Assembly: GCA_019614645.1 (NCBI GenBank)
Contig: JABWDB010000018.1
Span: 5,728,501 to 5,792,500 of the forward strand
Direction of reading: 5' to 3'
Source: Stratiolaelaps scimitus
Lineage: Eukaryota > Arthropoda > Arachnida > Mesostigmata > Laelapidae
Length of the DNA stretch: 64,000 bases
Position numbers and translations under genes: made by a program. The notes under the pieces were generated by a model. The model was not told the origin of the DNA. It ran no database searches and was given only the letters and a program-made list of their open reading frames with translations. Below, in pieces: positions 48,508 through 60,690 of the stretch; position 1 is the stretch's first letter; the number at the start of each line of letters is the position of its first letter.

Positions 48508-49437
48508 TGCGAGGGCATAAAGTGGGAAACACTCCCTGCGCCACTGCAGCAACTCTGGGAGCTTGCTGCTACGCCTCATGTCGCGCTTTTCGCAGGTTAG
48601 CCCAAGGAGTCGACCATGCCCTGCGTACACTATTTGGTGTTGAAGGGGAACGTATCGTCGTGAGTAGTGGAAGAGGAGGCATATAGCTCTTGCAGCTTCC
48701 CGGCAGTGGTAGTTATAGTCAGTCGATGTTGTACGGAGGGACGTCTGGATATGGAGCAGGACGAACAGCAGCAACAGCAGCATTGGCCGTTGCAGCGTCG
48801 TAACGCAGCCCTGCGGACTGAACAACCGGACGCAAGGTGCTCAGTTCGCTAGCTGACTGGCTGGCTCGCCGGAGCGGGCAGATATTCAGTGAGCCCCGGT
48901 GAGGGACTCACTGGCCAGGAGGTTGCATGCTGCGGAGGCTTAGATTAGTGAGACCATGGCGGTAGAGGTAGTTGTGCTAGTAGTAGTGGTGGTAGTAGTC
49001 ATCGTCGTCACCGTTTACAGAAGCAGGTGGTGGTGGTAGTTCTGCTGCTGCTGCCGCTGTTGCTGGCAGAGCCGGGCCGGCCGAGGTAGCAAGCGACGCT
49101 GGATGGTCGCTTGCATGGCTGAGGATGCGAGCGATACAAGGTCCGCTACCAGCATTACTATGTACCGCTGCTATGGCCACCTCATCTCGAGGGAATAGGC
49201 GAACTCGAGGTCTATGGCGGAGCGGGTTGGGGGCTGAGTTCGAGGGCGAAGCGCGCTCCTTGCCACGGCAAGTAGGCAAATCAGCAATTACTATACGGCA
49301 ACCAGCGCACGATTACGACTCCTTGATTAGGTTAGTGGGTGGCCAGGCCAAGCGCTCGCTCACATACAACGATAGAGAATGACTGAAGTGTATGCTACAG
49401 AAGCGTACAGCGCACCCCTCACCCTGGTAGCGCAACA

Positions 49438-49500
49438 TAGCTCTGCGATAGCGCAGTGGTAGCGGCAGATATTGTCGGTTGCGATGAGGTGCTGCAATGG
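49438..49500 (+). mobile_element. Possible tRNA-like A-box fragment
   Basis: GATAGCGCAGTGGTAGCGG at 49447-49465 matches a tRNA A-box/D-arm very well. GGTTGCGATGAGG at 49477-49489 is a poor B-box at too short a spacing. The 12-mer TAGCGCAGTGGT recurs at 60654-60665. Confidence 0.3.
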
Positions 49501-49574
49501 CCAGCGCATGGGCCGGTGGACGGAGCACTTGAAATGAGACCGTTGACCGCACTTCACCAGTGATTTAAGTACTT

Positions 49575-49903
49575 AACTCATTTTGGCCAGACAACACAGG
49601 GACACAGACATATATATAAATGTACATGGGGTGTACGCTGAGCGTGGGATCATCGTTTATGGCCAACGCGGTATCGCAGAGGATTGTATTACGGCGGAAG
49701 TGGATTACGACCGGCTCGAGAAAATTGACTCAGCAAAAATAGCAAACGCTTTTGTCTGCTTTGTTTTTGTGTTTATTGCCGCTCCCGTTGCCAGTGCGAA
49801 GTTTGTCTCGCATTCGACGAACACGAAATCAATTTATTTATCTACCGGTATCTCGTTATTTATCTACCGCTTCGCGCTCTTTCTGGCATCGATGCATAAT
49901 TAA
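49575..49903 (+). CDS. Candidate terminal exon with a hydrophobic segment
   Basis: The frame is open from just after a TAA (49574-49576) to a TAA at 49901-49903, about 108 codons without an early ATG. It would therefore have to be an internal-to-terminal exon. TTTTGGCCAG (49581-49590) and the following ACACAG offer splice acceptors. The codons are markedly G-first (GAT, GAC, GAG, GCA, GTT), giving an acidic stretch that includes AEDCITAEVDYDRLEKID. A hydrophobic run about 20 residues long follows (FVCFVFVFIAAPVA) and looks like a membrane helix, with a second shorter hydrophobic segment near the end. No family was recognised. Chance remains possible because the downstream part is AT-rich and Phe/Ile-biased. 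Confidence 0.28.
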
Positions 49904-49949
49904 GCATCGTCCGTAGCACTAAAGATAGTTAGTGTCGTCGAAACTTCTG

Positions 49950-52240
49950 CAGCTCATCTGTACGAGGCCGCAACTACGCTACCGTTACCGTGCACGCACA
50001 TACCTCACCACCACCACCACCAGCATCATCATCATCATGGCACGTTATAAGCATTCGTCTCGTGCGAACCTTCATCCCATCGTGGATTTGGCACGATCGT
50101 TTGACAGAGGCTGAACATGCTATTTACTGAAGGTCATTTCCATGTTTCGAAGTTCACACCTTCGCAGGTACGTAGGGTATGTGTCAGCTCGCCTGGGGCC
50201 ATCGATCGAGGAATATATGATATTCAGATGCTGAGAACCGTGAATACAGTAGATCTAACCAGGGCGGATACTTCTCAAGCGAATTGTGTTTGGTGGCGCT
50301 GCACCACCCTAAGTTCGTCGGGCGGTTCTGTTAGCGAGCCCTTGAGTGTAATACACACACCGATTAGGTATGCTAGGTGCGTATAGTCTGGCAGACTGCA
50401 GCTCACATCTTCGCGCTGTGCAATAAATGAGACAACTGCAGATGACACTAGGGTTTAAAATAAGACTATTTCGAGGCTTGGCGCTGGTTTGAAGGGCGGA
50501 GAATGTTGGACATTTTAGAACAGGCTTACATTTAGTTTCAAGATAGCAGATTCGCGCTTTGTCAGTAAATTCGACAAAGAACAGCGATTGCGATCGGATA
50601 CTAGATAAAATGTACTACAGAATTTATCCTTGAGAAAAATTATATATAAATATAATAGCGATACTGGCATCGTCTATAAAATCCATTCTACGTTACATAT
50701 TTTCTCGTAAGCGAGCCTAAACTAACTACCTCTAGTCAGAAGATTAACGTATCCTTTGTATTCTGCTGGCTCCCAACGGGACACTCCTATAAGATGTTCC
50801 CCTGTATTTATCCGTACGGCATTACTATGAGCAATGCTGCGAGCATGAATCAGCATCTCCCTGAATCCACGGCAGGATTTGAACTTGCGATGGGGGCGAT
50901 GTTCCACCGCGGTTTATTGATCCAGGCTGTATTTGTAGGTTCTGTGGCACCGCCACCCCAGCCGCAATCAAAGGGATAATGCGAACACCATCTAATCAAC
51001 AGTCACTAGGCAAGCCTCTGGGGAGGCATATAACACAAACATCATCTAACACAGAGAGCCTAATGCGGAGATAAATGCTGGTTAAGTGACGCTTAAAAAG
51101 GAGTCGCGTCAAGACGATCGCTTAAGGCAGAAATCGTCATTCAAAGAAAATAAGAAAGAAACTGCGTGGCAACGTTTTTGCTGGCCACACTCCATTCACT
51201 GTTCCCACTAAGTGGCTCCGATGTCGACAACGTTGGATGACGGTTCGATGTACAGCTTGCTACAAGCAAGGCGAGCGCGAACGAACCGGTGTCACCAAGG
51301 GTCAACGAGGCTGGAGGTCTACTGAAAATTGGTGTCTGCGATTGACCTTATCGAGACACGAGATCAAGCAGCCGAAATCTGTTCTAACCATAGCCGGTTC
51401 AGAAGCCAGTCGCAGTCTATCAGGCTATTCTGGGGTGTTGGGGGAGGCGTTGCGAGGAAAAGGTTTGTGAGTGAGGCGGTCAGTCCAACCAGAGCTGTGA
51501 GGCAGCACTCGACGACGGCGGCGGCGCCACCTCACTGCTAACGGTGTCCACATGACAAATGGGACCCATCGCATAGCGGTGACCGGGAAGGCGAGAGCTC
51601 TCGCTGAAGGAAGCTTTGTGGTTGTGGAGAAATGGGAGCTAACTCGATAAGGATGACGATGAGCCCAGGGGAGCCTCGGGAAGACCGTCAGAGGTGGCCG
51701 TCAGGCTGGGACCAAATGGAACGAAAGTAGATAAGTGTTATCCATTGGCAGGGACACAGCTGATGACCCAACCAACGGACACGACAAGCCCGAAAAGAAC
51801 AACATAAGCTTTATCTGTTCGAATAGTTAAAGTCAGGAAGATGTGACTGGCGGCGCAGAGCGAGAATCATTCGGATATTACTGGTGAATATTACTGTTTT
51901 CCATTGATATTTTCAAATTTAGGTTCGGTCAGAGCCACTGATCTCAGAAAAGCTCGATTGTATAGTACATGACCATCTATGCTGTAACATGAATAATTAT
52001 AGCGCACTTCCCTCTGGTGGAAATCTGCTGCATACGCCGTTCTTCCATTTGACTTTGAGTGTTGTTAAGCTTACCACAATTTGCTTATTTGTGTTCATGG
52101 TATCTCAGTAGATTGCCACTACGAAACCTTTAGCGAGCGTTCCGAGCTGCATAAACATCCTTCAGATAAGTATCAATCGAGTATTGCTCCCGACGCGAAT
52201 ACATAGAAATCTCATCGTCAGAACAAGCGGTAAAGCGGTG
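49950..52240. other. AT-richer gene-free stretch
   Basis: No supportable gene. It holds a CAC/CAT run near 50009-50037, a minus-strand SINE-like remnant at 50860-50935 and AT-rich sequence at 50590-50720. Short frames only. Confidence 0.5.
50860..50935 (-). mobile_element. tRNA-SINE-like remnant
   Basis: On the minus strand 50875-50885 reads AGTTCAAATCC, a canonical B-box, followed by TGCCGTGG. About 25-30 bases upstream ACCGCGGTGGAAC is a plausible A-box remnant. This A-to-B arrangement is that of a tRNA-derived head, and no full tRNA fold is evident. Confidence 0.45.
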
Positions 52241-52244
52241 CCCC

Positions 52245-52598
52245 TTACCCCTTTTGCAGACTTAACCATCCTTGACACGCAGGGCATACCTTGAAAACGC
52301 TGTCAACGGTGTCTTTGGCGGCGTGCCCGTTGTAGGCTAAGTCTAAAGAATAAAAAACACCTACTAGGGTTGGGCCGACTATCTGGAGACAACCTTGGGA
52401 TAGCGATCCAGGAACGATCCACTTCTTGTGGGCAAAACGATCCCTGTGCTGAGAAAACCAGCGGAAGGGTCCGGAACGTATCTGCGATACGTGCAAATGA
52501 TTAATGGTATCCCGGTGGCAAAAAGTCTCAGAGGATACCAGAGGATTGTTCATGTTATGGAGTTCGTTCGTGGAGGATGCGAACGAACGATTCGGCAC
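52245..52598 (-). CDS. Candidate minus-strand open frame containing a splice-flanked mini-exon
   Basis: The minus-strand frame is about 117 codons and of natural composition. Inside it, a strong acceptor (GTGTTTTTTATTCTTTAG, AG at 52343-52344) and a donor (CAAG then GTATGC from 52289) bracket a 53-base segment, 52290-52342. That segment is open in the same frame and encodes LAYNGHAAKDTVDSVFK. A short internal exon is therefore a reasonable reading, with the rest of the frame being intron. No family was recognised. A plus-strand frame overlaps it antisense, and both cannot easily be real. An exon this short cannot be confirmed without transcripts. Confidence 0.22.
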   Translation of the reverse strand: MPNRSFASSTNELHNMNNPLVSSETFCHRDTINHLHVSQIRSGPFRWFSQHRDRFAHKKWIVPGSLSQGCLQIVGPTLVGVFYSLDLAYNGHAAKDTVDSVFKVCPACQGWLSLQKG

Positions 52599-52778
52599 GA
52601 GAAGAATTCTAGAAAGGTAGCATTTAAGTATGGGTGCCCAATAGACCGTCGTCGTACGCTGGATTTTTTACTCTCGATAGTTAATTTGTCACGTATACCT
52701 TCAACAAAGCTGCCCGAGCCGAAAGCGAGACTCGCATCGCAGGGATTTAATTGTCATTCATCAAATGCTGTACACTAG
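52400..52778 (+). CDS. Candidate open frame, unknown product
   Basis: Open from a stop near 52397-52399 to a TAG at 52776-52778, about 125 codons. The chain is basic, has regularly spaced hydrophobics and includes VQMINGIPVAKSLRGYQRI, with many G-first codons. It has no membrane segment and no recognised motif. There is no ATG for the first 30 or so codons, so it would need an upstream exon. It overlaps the minus-strand candidate above. It could be a decayed mobile-element ORF, but nothing ties it to a known transposase or reverse transcriptase. Confidence 0.2.
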
Positions 52779-55700
52779 TTACGAAAGAATCAAAATTAAT
52801 GTCCTTACCTTCACTTGAACTATTGAAACTTAACTCTACAACTTGGCATTGATCCAAGCCTAACTTGAGGTGCCTTGAAATTACTGAAGGCTCTCATATA
52901 GCTGGTTGCAAATTATCGGATCGGCAGCATAACGAACGCGATTCATTTTATTTCGTTTTCATAACGATCACCATTTCAGCCGGCCGAAATCAGTTCTTCG
53001 CGCTCAATGTGAAATTACTAGACGCTTGCCAAGTTGTTCTTGATGAAGCTTTGTCCACAAAAAAAAAAAAACTATCCGTCGCTTCCAAAAAGTGAACTTA
53101 ATGAACTACGCAAATTCGATCGGGGCGAAGATTCTTCAGAAGCCGTCAAAAATACGATGTGAACGGTCATGTCTCACTTAAGTGGGACGGCAAGCCCGGC
53201 TGCAGATAAGAAGCCGCGTTCCAATTCCTGGAAGTAGTGTTCGCTACGACTGATGTAATGTAACTAAGTTTAGGCGCCCCTGCCGCCTCTCTCTCTCTCT
53301 CTTCGGGATTGTCGGCCTCGGTCTCCGCATGCGACCCGCCGCTTGTGACTCGGTGCGGACGCAGTGGAGCTTAGACATTCACAGTTCTACGCTTCATCTT
53401 GTTCGTCCTTTATTCGAATGCTCTTCAGGAGCCAAAGAAGCTGGATTTTAGCGCTGCGCTGAGCGAGACTGCGACGTAAATACAACGAGCGACTGGCGAC
53501 AGGGGCCTGTGAAATAACAATTTAACTCAAAACGATTTAGGTTACGCGGCCACTTCGTCTTTGGCCTTTTCCTTCTCTTGGCCTCTTGGCCTCTCGTCTG
53601 GGCTTGGGTGGCCACCACCGCCGCCCTGCCCGTTGTTTCCCACTGCATTCAGCTGAACGTTGCGCCGGGACGTTCGTGGCCTTCTCGTTCCACTGGGGCA
53701 TTTACCCTAGAAGCGTCAACGTGAACAGTGCCGAACTGGGCCAGCACTAGCAAGAGAGAACTGGGTGGGCGACATTTCAAGTACAGAACAACCAGCAGCA
53801 GCAGCAGCACCACTACCACCACCAACACCACCATCACGACCACTCGTTCCAATGTCCTTGCTGTGCGGGGCAGGCAGTGGCCGTCGCTTCCTCTCTTTTC
53901 TCGATACTTGCAAACCCTCGGAGCGGAACGAGCAGAGAGGAACGACGCAACGAACGCTCTCTCCTCCCCAGCCATAAGAGTTTCATTATCCTGAAAGGCC
54001 GTCCAAAAGACATCCTCGTCGACAAATGGCCTGGACGGACCGCGCGGACCGGGTAGGCCGCTGCTTCTCGCCGCCCTGCTTTTCTCGGGTTTCTATCTCT
54101 CTCTTTCTCTCGCTTAACCCCCTCCCACGCCGTCTCTCGTCCGTCCCACGGATGGCAATGGCGGCACGCGCGAGCGGCTTGGTCTCGGCTAGCAACAAAC
54201 GCTACTGCCTCTGCCCCACGCGATAGTAGCCCTTCGTCTGCTCATCGTTGCCGTCTATCCCCCCCCCTGGCCCCGCATTCGCCCGCTATCTTCCTACGAT
54301 CGTCTCCAGCGTCGCCTTTCCACTTGGCGCCAACTAAACAGACCAGGAGCCGTCCGGTAGCACACAAGCATTACTTCCAAAAATACGCCGCACACGCACG
54401 TCCAGCCACAGCGAAGGCAGCAGCCAGAGGACAGCGTCCAAAGATGACATAGCGAAACAAGAGTGAGCCAGCCAGCCAGCCAGCCACCAGCCAGCCCCCG
54501 TGGTGGCCAGACAAACACACACAGACGTTACATGGACCATAAATCGCCGGGGCTGCGCGGGGTAGTTGAGGGTGTCCAACTGCCGGCTGTGTCCGTGTGT
54601 TGTGTCTCACATCGCATCCAAGTGGCGCCCTCGAAGGCGCTCCTTCCTCTCCAGGGCGCGCCGGTCACGGCAGAGTCTACGAGGCTCCACTCGACCACGA
54701 AGATCTAACGAAGCTTTGCACATGGTATGAAGATAGCGAACAGCCAACAGTGAAAGAATTGGACATACATCCTACTCCCTAGCTGCCTCTGCTGCTGCTG
54801 CTGCTAGAACCATAACGCTAACACTGGCTGCAAAGCGGAAGTCGACAGGGATGTTGTCGGCCAAGTCAGGCCGTTCCGGAAACAGCCGAGTCTAATTACT
54901 TCTTCTCGCCTGTCTATGAAGTGTTTGCCGTCGGCCATTTCGACTTCCCGCTCAGACTGGACGTCTTTTCGGACGAGACTCAGAATATCAAGTATAAGGC
55001 AGGCAGAGGGTGCGAGAGCAAGGAGAAGGTCAGACACGAGATAGGTCCAATGGGCCAATCCATGCAGAAGTAACATTCGCACACACATATATATACTGCG
55101 GACCGGGAATCAGTATCTATTCCTGCAGGGACAAACGAAGCGACAACCCTTTCGAATTGGCTAAAGTAAGTCCTTTTGTTTAGGACCGAGTAGAACGAAT
55201 TCATCTCGACTATATGATGTTGTCCTTTTCCAGAGAAGAAAGAGAGCGGTGCGTGCACCCACAGTTCGCCCGCCTCTGACTATGTCTAGCCACGCTTGCA
55301 AGCCACCTGAATGATGTAAGCTTGAATACATGCAAATCTCATTGTACTGCTGTTGTGCCCTGCCGTTCCACGCGCAGCATGCTATCGTGTGCGAACTAGA
55401 GAAATAATCGACCATTATGATTTATGTATAAACCGTAGCCACTCAACGAGCAGTGATATGCCCACAAGCTACTTCTTAGGCTTCTAGATGGGTTCCGTAG
55501 TGTACATTCAAGAAGATGAAGCGGTGACGGAACCTCGGACGCGAGGCTGTTGGTGAGAGTGAGAAAGATCAGTCATCCCTTAGTTGTTGTCGTTGTCGTC
55601 GTCATAGTCGCCCCTCCTCGACCCGCTCTCGAACTTGAAAGCCAAGTTTGAAAACGCGATGTAAATTTCACCTAAATCTTCACTCCGACGCCATCATCGT

Positions 55701-56239
55701 AGCAATGCTGCCAGCTAAAAATGAACTCATCGCGTTGAACGAAGGAGCCTCAGCGGCATCAGCCAGCCGCTGTAGACCGAGAAAGTAGTCGAAAGTCAGT
55801 GAGTAGTCAGCGCTGCACCGGGCTTGCTCATGCTACTTGCGAATGCCCAATGAAGGCATGGGTGTAATCAGATTACCGCGCCCCTTGCTGGCATAGGAGA
55901 GCCATCGCCGGGGAAAAGAAGGGTCGTGAAGGTCTGTCTATCGAGAGGCGGGTCGAAGCAGGCGTAGAAAGAAGGTGGGGCGACGCGGCGCTGGCCAAGG
56001 ACACCATTGAAGCTTTACTTTCGGACGCGACATGTCTCTTCGGTGATTCCAAAGTCTCTCTAGTCATCGAGATACAAGCGCGTCCGCGCAAGCGCCGAAA
56101 GATCGCAGAGGTCGCTCGCAGACGTCGCAGAGGCAGGATGTCGTTTGTGTTGGCTGTCGTCCTCTCCATCGCCCTTTGCCGCCGATGACAGATATTTGCA
56201 TTCGGAGAGACAGACAGAGGGTAGATATACCGAAAGAGG

Positions 56240-56261
56240 CAGAGAGAGAGAGAGAGAGAGA
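56240..56261. repeat. (GA)n microsatellite
   Basis: A pure GA tract of about 22 bp. Confidence 0.95.
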
Positions 56262-57139
56262 AGGAGACCATGAAAGGGGCATGCATCTAGACCTGCGTAG
56301 CTTCGTAGATAGACTAGACTAGGCACATTAACCTTAGCAGCTAGGTGGACGACTGGTGGCGAGCTTCAATTATTCATCAACGGGATGAGAGCTTAGTTTG
56401 CCACAGAGGAGGCGGTGTCCGTGACCATGGTATGGGGTGTTGGCGGTAGGGGGGGTGGTGGCACAACGGAAAGGTACGATCAACGAGGCAAACGATACGG
56501 AAAATACTGAACATTGTGGGTGTCTGTCTGCGTTTGGCCGTGTATCTGACTTGACCATGTGTCGGCGTGTGTGTGTGTGCGAGCGAAGATTTGCAACATT
56601 GAATGTGCATTAGACTTCACTAGTGTTCGTTGTAGCCTGCTGACAAGACACTTCATCTGGCTACAAGCACTCTCACATCACTAAGAGATATCACCAGATG
56701 AGCTGAGGCTCCCAGCCGCGGGCCGGGAACGGCCAGTGCGGCCGTCGCCCGCACATACACAGTGATCGACAAATGGGCGAGCACTTGAACAGCGTTGGAT
56801 GGCGGACAGGTCACCGAGTGAATAAGTTTAAACCCCCTGGGGCCAACAGCCGGCGGACGAACCGAGCGAGCTGGCCGAGGGCAGCCGGCTAGCAACCGTT
56901 TCTTGTTCCTGACGCCAACGCTAAACGGGGAACTGTGGAGGCTGCTCAACTGAACACTTAAAACCACAGTCAGCCGTCGGTGGTCCACCACCACCACCAC
57001 CGTCTTGGTGATACTCGGCCTCTATCTACACACCAGCATGCTGAACCGTGGCTCCAGATACGAACGTAACACACAGGATACTACGAGTTTGAGGTTTCGC
57101 CGAAAAGTTCATTTAACTAAAAATGGAAACTCTATATGT

Positions 57140-57170
57140 TATAATATATAGAAAGAACCCATATATTATA
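57140..57170. repeat. AT-rich inverted repeat
   Basis: TATAATATAT (57140-57149) is complementary to ATATATTATA (57161-57170) across an 11-base loop. It is simple in composition, so it may be incidental. Confidence 0.65.
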
Positions 57171-59630
57171 TAATACTTTTACTGTACCTATGCGATGGCG
57201 TACAATCGAGTTACAGCAAGGTTTCTGCTGTGCGCAAATGTCAACGCTAGTTGAAGCCGGCTAGTTAGACAACAGATCAGCGTTGCTACCAGATGTTGCT
57301 CGTCGAGTGTGCGCGAGCTTGAAGGCGCTGCATCTCACTCTTGCACATGCACAAACGATAGTAAGATAACATGAGACTATTTAAGCTAAAAATGTGTTAA
57401 ACCATTTCTGACCTTCTTGAGGCGGCAACGCGCTAGACACCGAATCTATATCAATGCTGCGCTGAACGATGATTGAACGAGATCTGACAAAAGGGAGGGA
57501 GCGTCCTTCTTCAACTGGGTAGCCACTCTTCTCGTCGTATTTGATGAGAGTCTTGCCTCTCTTCCTCCTGTATCGAAAATATGACAGGTGAGAGCGACTA
57601 CACTGAAACGAACAGGCTGTGATCCGCCGCCGTTGCTACTGCTGTGCACTGCTCCTCCCAGTGCTCGCGTTCTGGCTGGCCGTCGCGATGCGCGTCACGG
57701 CGTTTATCGGCCGCTGGCTGTCGGCCGATTAGCCATCTGCAGGCTAACTAGTGACGCGCCAGCTCTGACTGACTCCCAAACTCACTGACTGACTGACGCT
57801 CGGTCGGCCCTTGATGTGACAGGAGGCCTTCCGTTGCCCCGCGGTCTCTTTGCGGCTGGTGCCTGCTTCGCCTGGCCAAGACCGAGCGTCGGCTTATTGC
57901 GGAGGTATCATACAACGAGGTCGACTACAACGACGATCGCCACCACCAGCAACAACATCGCCACCACCGGCTCGATCGCTACTGCTGCGACACCAGCAGC
58001 AATAACTGCATAGTGTCGCGTAGGATAGCAGTTCGTCTCGCTGCTGCACCAGGCAGACATCGGCGGGGACTCTACCGATATTTCGTTGAGTCTTGCCCGG
58101 GCCGGCGGCTTTCGCTTAAACCTTATGTTCTCTGTCTCCTTCATTTTCCATGCGGAGACCCCTCAGTCGGTTGGAGGCAGCCAGGCGGGGTTGCTGGCAT
58201 CGACACCGACAGCCACATAGCTCGCTGGCGAAGACGAGTCGCGTAGAGGAGACGTGTCAAACGCTCGTGAGCACGCATCCCTTTTAGTATTGGGGCTAGG
58301 CGTCAGCTATCGTAGCTGCTTGCGGATGATGCAGTCTTACAACGGTGGCTGGCTGGCGGGCGGGCGGGCGCGCGCGGACGGAGGCATTGAAACCACGCCA
58401 TTCTAATGACGATGACGACGACCTACCCGTCTCATCAGTCGTTTTGGTTGCTTGACGAACGCGGTGGTGTATCCCCGGCCACAGAACTCCAATGGGCATC
58501 ACGGTGACAACAAGGAATGTACCAGTTGATGCTGTACCGGCTGTAGATACCTTACCAGTAGGACATGGCAAGGTATCTCTTGCCTTCTGTCTACTGTCCT
58601 ACTGCAGCAGCAATGGCAGCCTTCCTGCTTCGCTGGACGGACGGACGGACGGTTCGCGCGTGCATGCTTGACAAGCACTGTCAAGTGGCAAGCTTGCCCA
58701 TGTGTCAACGGAACATCTGGCCGCTCAGCCACAGTATCCCGACCTGCCCCACATCGGTGATGTCTTTCTATCGACGATAGTTTTCATTCGGTTTGTGCTG
58801 GGTCTCCCGTCCCTTCTCGTTCTTTCGGCGGCGGCGGCAGCAGCGATCCTGCTGACGGTATTGGAAGCAGTGGCCGAATCGACAGTGGCGTTACTGACTA
58901 AGGAGCGGGTCTCGTAGCGACATATCGCACAGACACCGGTTCTTCCTTGCTGCGTAAGGGTCCTCAGCATTGCTCTCATTTCAGCGGGCAGTCTCTCGAT
59001 GCCGTTCGATGTCCAGATGAGGCGTCGGGCTCCTTTTTCAACTCAGTGATCGAACGGACAAGAGACCGGCACCCGGCAAAGGTGCCACCCCGCCTGCTAC
59101 CGTCCTTTGAACTCGGCCGGAGTACAGCCCAAGCGAAGCTGACTAAGTAGCAAAAGTGAGGAGGCGACCCGGTTCTTCATCCACCACCAGCGTTGCTGGG
59201 AACGTAGCATGACTTGGCGAAGCTTTAGCTTGACTTTCGTTCTCTTTCATGGTGGAACACCGTTGTAGGTGTAGAGAGAAAACGGGAGAGCGACAGAGAC
59301 GAACAGACCTACACTACGCGGCCTACTGGAGATGTCGAGCAGTTCAAGTGCGAGTTGGTTGCTTGCTTGCTTGGTTGAATTGAGAATTCAAACTTTTCCT
59401 TGCCGTCGCGAGGGACCCCGCGCCCGGGTCGCCTTGCCTTGTCTCCGTGCCGCTGTTGGAGCTTCGGTGGGCTGGGAAGGAGACGACTGTACTGGCTCCT
59501 TCGCCTCGTCCGAACCCAGCTCAGAGCGTTTCATGCGGCCATGGCTTCGTCCATACACGGATAAGCCAAGTCGACCGCTTTCCTTCTCGCGGCGTATACC
59601 CGGCGGTGCCTTGACACCACAGCAGCGCCA

Positions 59631-59918
59631 GTGCTCTACAGGGTGGCAATGGAGTTGTACGAAGCGGCTGGTGTTTCGAGGCTGGTGGGGCCAGATCAAG
59701 GACAGATGCGACCCCATAAGCATAGAAGTGAAGAGGCGCCGCTCCTACATCAGCCAAGGATCGAGCGGTCGGTCGAAGAACAAGAAGAAGTGGAAATAGA
59801 AGAAGGGCTATTCAATATTCTATGCATTTATTTTCACATTTGCCGCGACGTATCTGGCATAACAGCCGTCCATGGTGCTGGCTGCAGCCGTTTGGTGTAC
59901 GGCGAAACGGGGCAGTAA
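59631..59918 (+). CDS. Candidate acidic open frame
   Basis: A 95-codon frame whose middle is strongly acidic (RSVEEQEEVEIEEGLFN), with G-first and GAA/GAG codons predominating. It is preceded by an ordinary stretch that includes AMELYEAAGVSRLVG. No domain was recognised. Two other frames over the same DNA (59332-59799 plus; 59388-59723 minus) are also open and protein-like, so at most one can be real. The acidic run derives from a GAA-rich tract that would itself keep a frame open. Confidence 0.18.
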   Translation: MLYRVAMELYEAAGVSRLVGPDQGQMRPHKHRSEEAPLLHQPRIERSVEEQEEVEIEEGLFNILCIYFHICRDVSGITAVHGAGCSRLVYGETGQ

Positions 59919-60007
59919 GGCTCGGACGCTGGTGCGTGCGCCTCCACCCGATGAGACGTACGTGGGGGCGTTCGGCGAGCAGGTTTTGGGGAGAGCGAAG
60001 GCTAAAC

Positions 60008-60090
60008 ACAGAGAGAGAGAGAGAGGGATACATACATATATACATACATATATATATATGTATATAGAGGGAAAAAGAGAGAGAAAGAGA
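60008..60090. repeat. Composite GA / ATAC / TA / GA microsatellite
   Basis: A (GA)n tract, CATA/TACA repeats, a (TA)n tract and another GA-rich stretch occur in succession. Confidence 0.9.
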
Positions 60091-60644
60091 GAACGCTCAA
60101 GCAAAGGAACGGTGACCGAAGGGGCGACATGTACCAGTACGACGAAGAGCGAGTAAAACGTAGCAACAGCAACGGAGCCACCAATAGCGGCAGCAGCAGC
60201 AGCAGCGGTATTGGCGAGAGCATCGAACCGAACGCAAAAATAACGCCAGAAACGTATAGCCAGTTCAGCCGAAGCAGATAGATACAGTAGAGTGACGAAC
60301 ATACAGACAGATAGACACAACCGAGTCTGCGTCAGCGTAGACCAAACGGTGCCGCGCCTGTCCGGTGGTTATCAGAGGGCCTGCGAGCGTTATACTAACC
60401 CTATAGTGTTGACATCGGAATGGAGAAGAATTGCACAAAGATAAAGCACAGCAAGAAATAGACGAAGGCGGTGAGAACAACCATCGCGGCTCTTGTAGCG
60501 GTGCTACCACTCAATATGATGTGGTGCCCACGTCTCGACGTGATCAACAGTCAACGACTCTCCATCACCCCTGGGTCTCTTTGGTCGATAGCATTCTGCC
60601 CTGTCACTAAGCGGGACATGCTAGAGGTTGTGCCAACGGGCCGG

Positions 60645-60690
60645 TAATGGCAGTAGCGCAGTGGTGTAACACAATGGGGACCATGACGAA
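60645..60690 (+). mobile_element. Possible tRNA-like A-box fragment
   Basis: AGTAGCGCAGTGGTGTAAC at about 60653-60671 is a good A-box, and no B-box follows. It shares a 12-mer with 49449-49460. Confidence 0.25.

Larger units (their letters stand above)
52800..59330. other. Gene-poor stretch
   Basis: No supportable gene. It contains A12 at 53060-53071, a CT tract at 53288-53302, a CAG/CAC repeat near 53792-53830, an AGCC tetranucleotide repeat at 54466-54483 and a CTG run near 54789-54804. There is also a GA tract at 56240-56261, an AT-rich hairpin at 57140-57170 and GGAC tetranucleotides near 58637-58652. Frames are short and biased. Confidence 0.45.
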
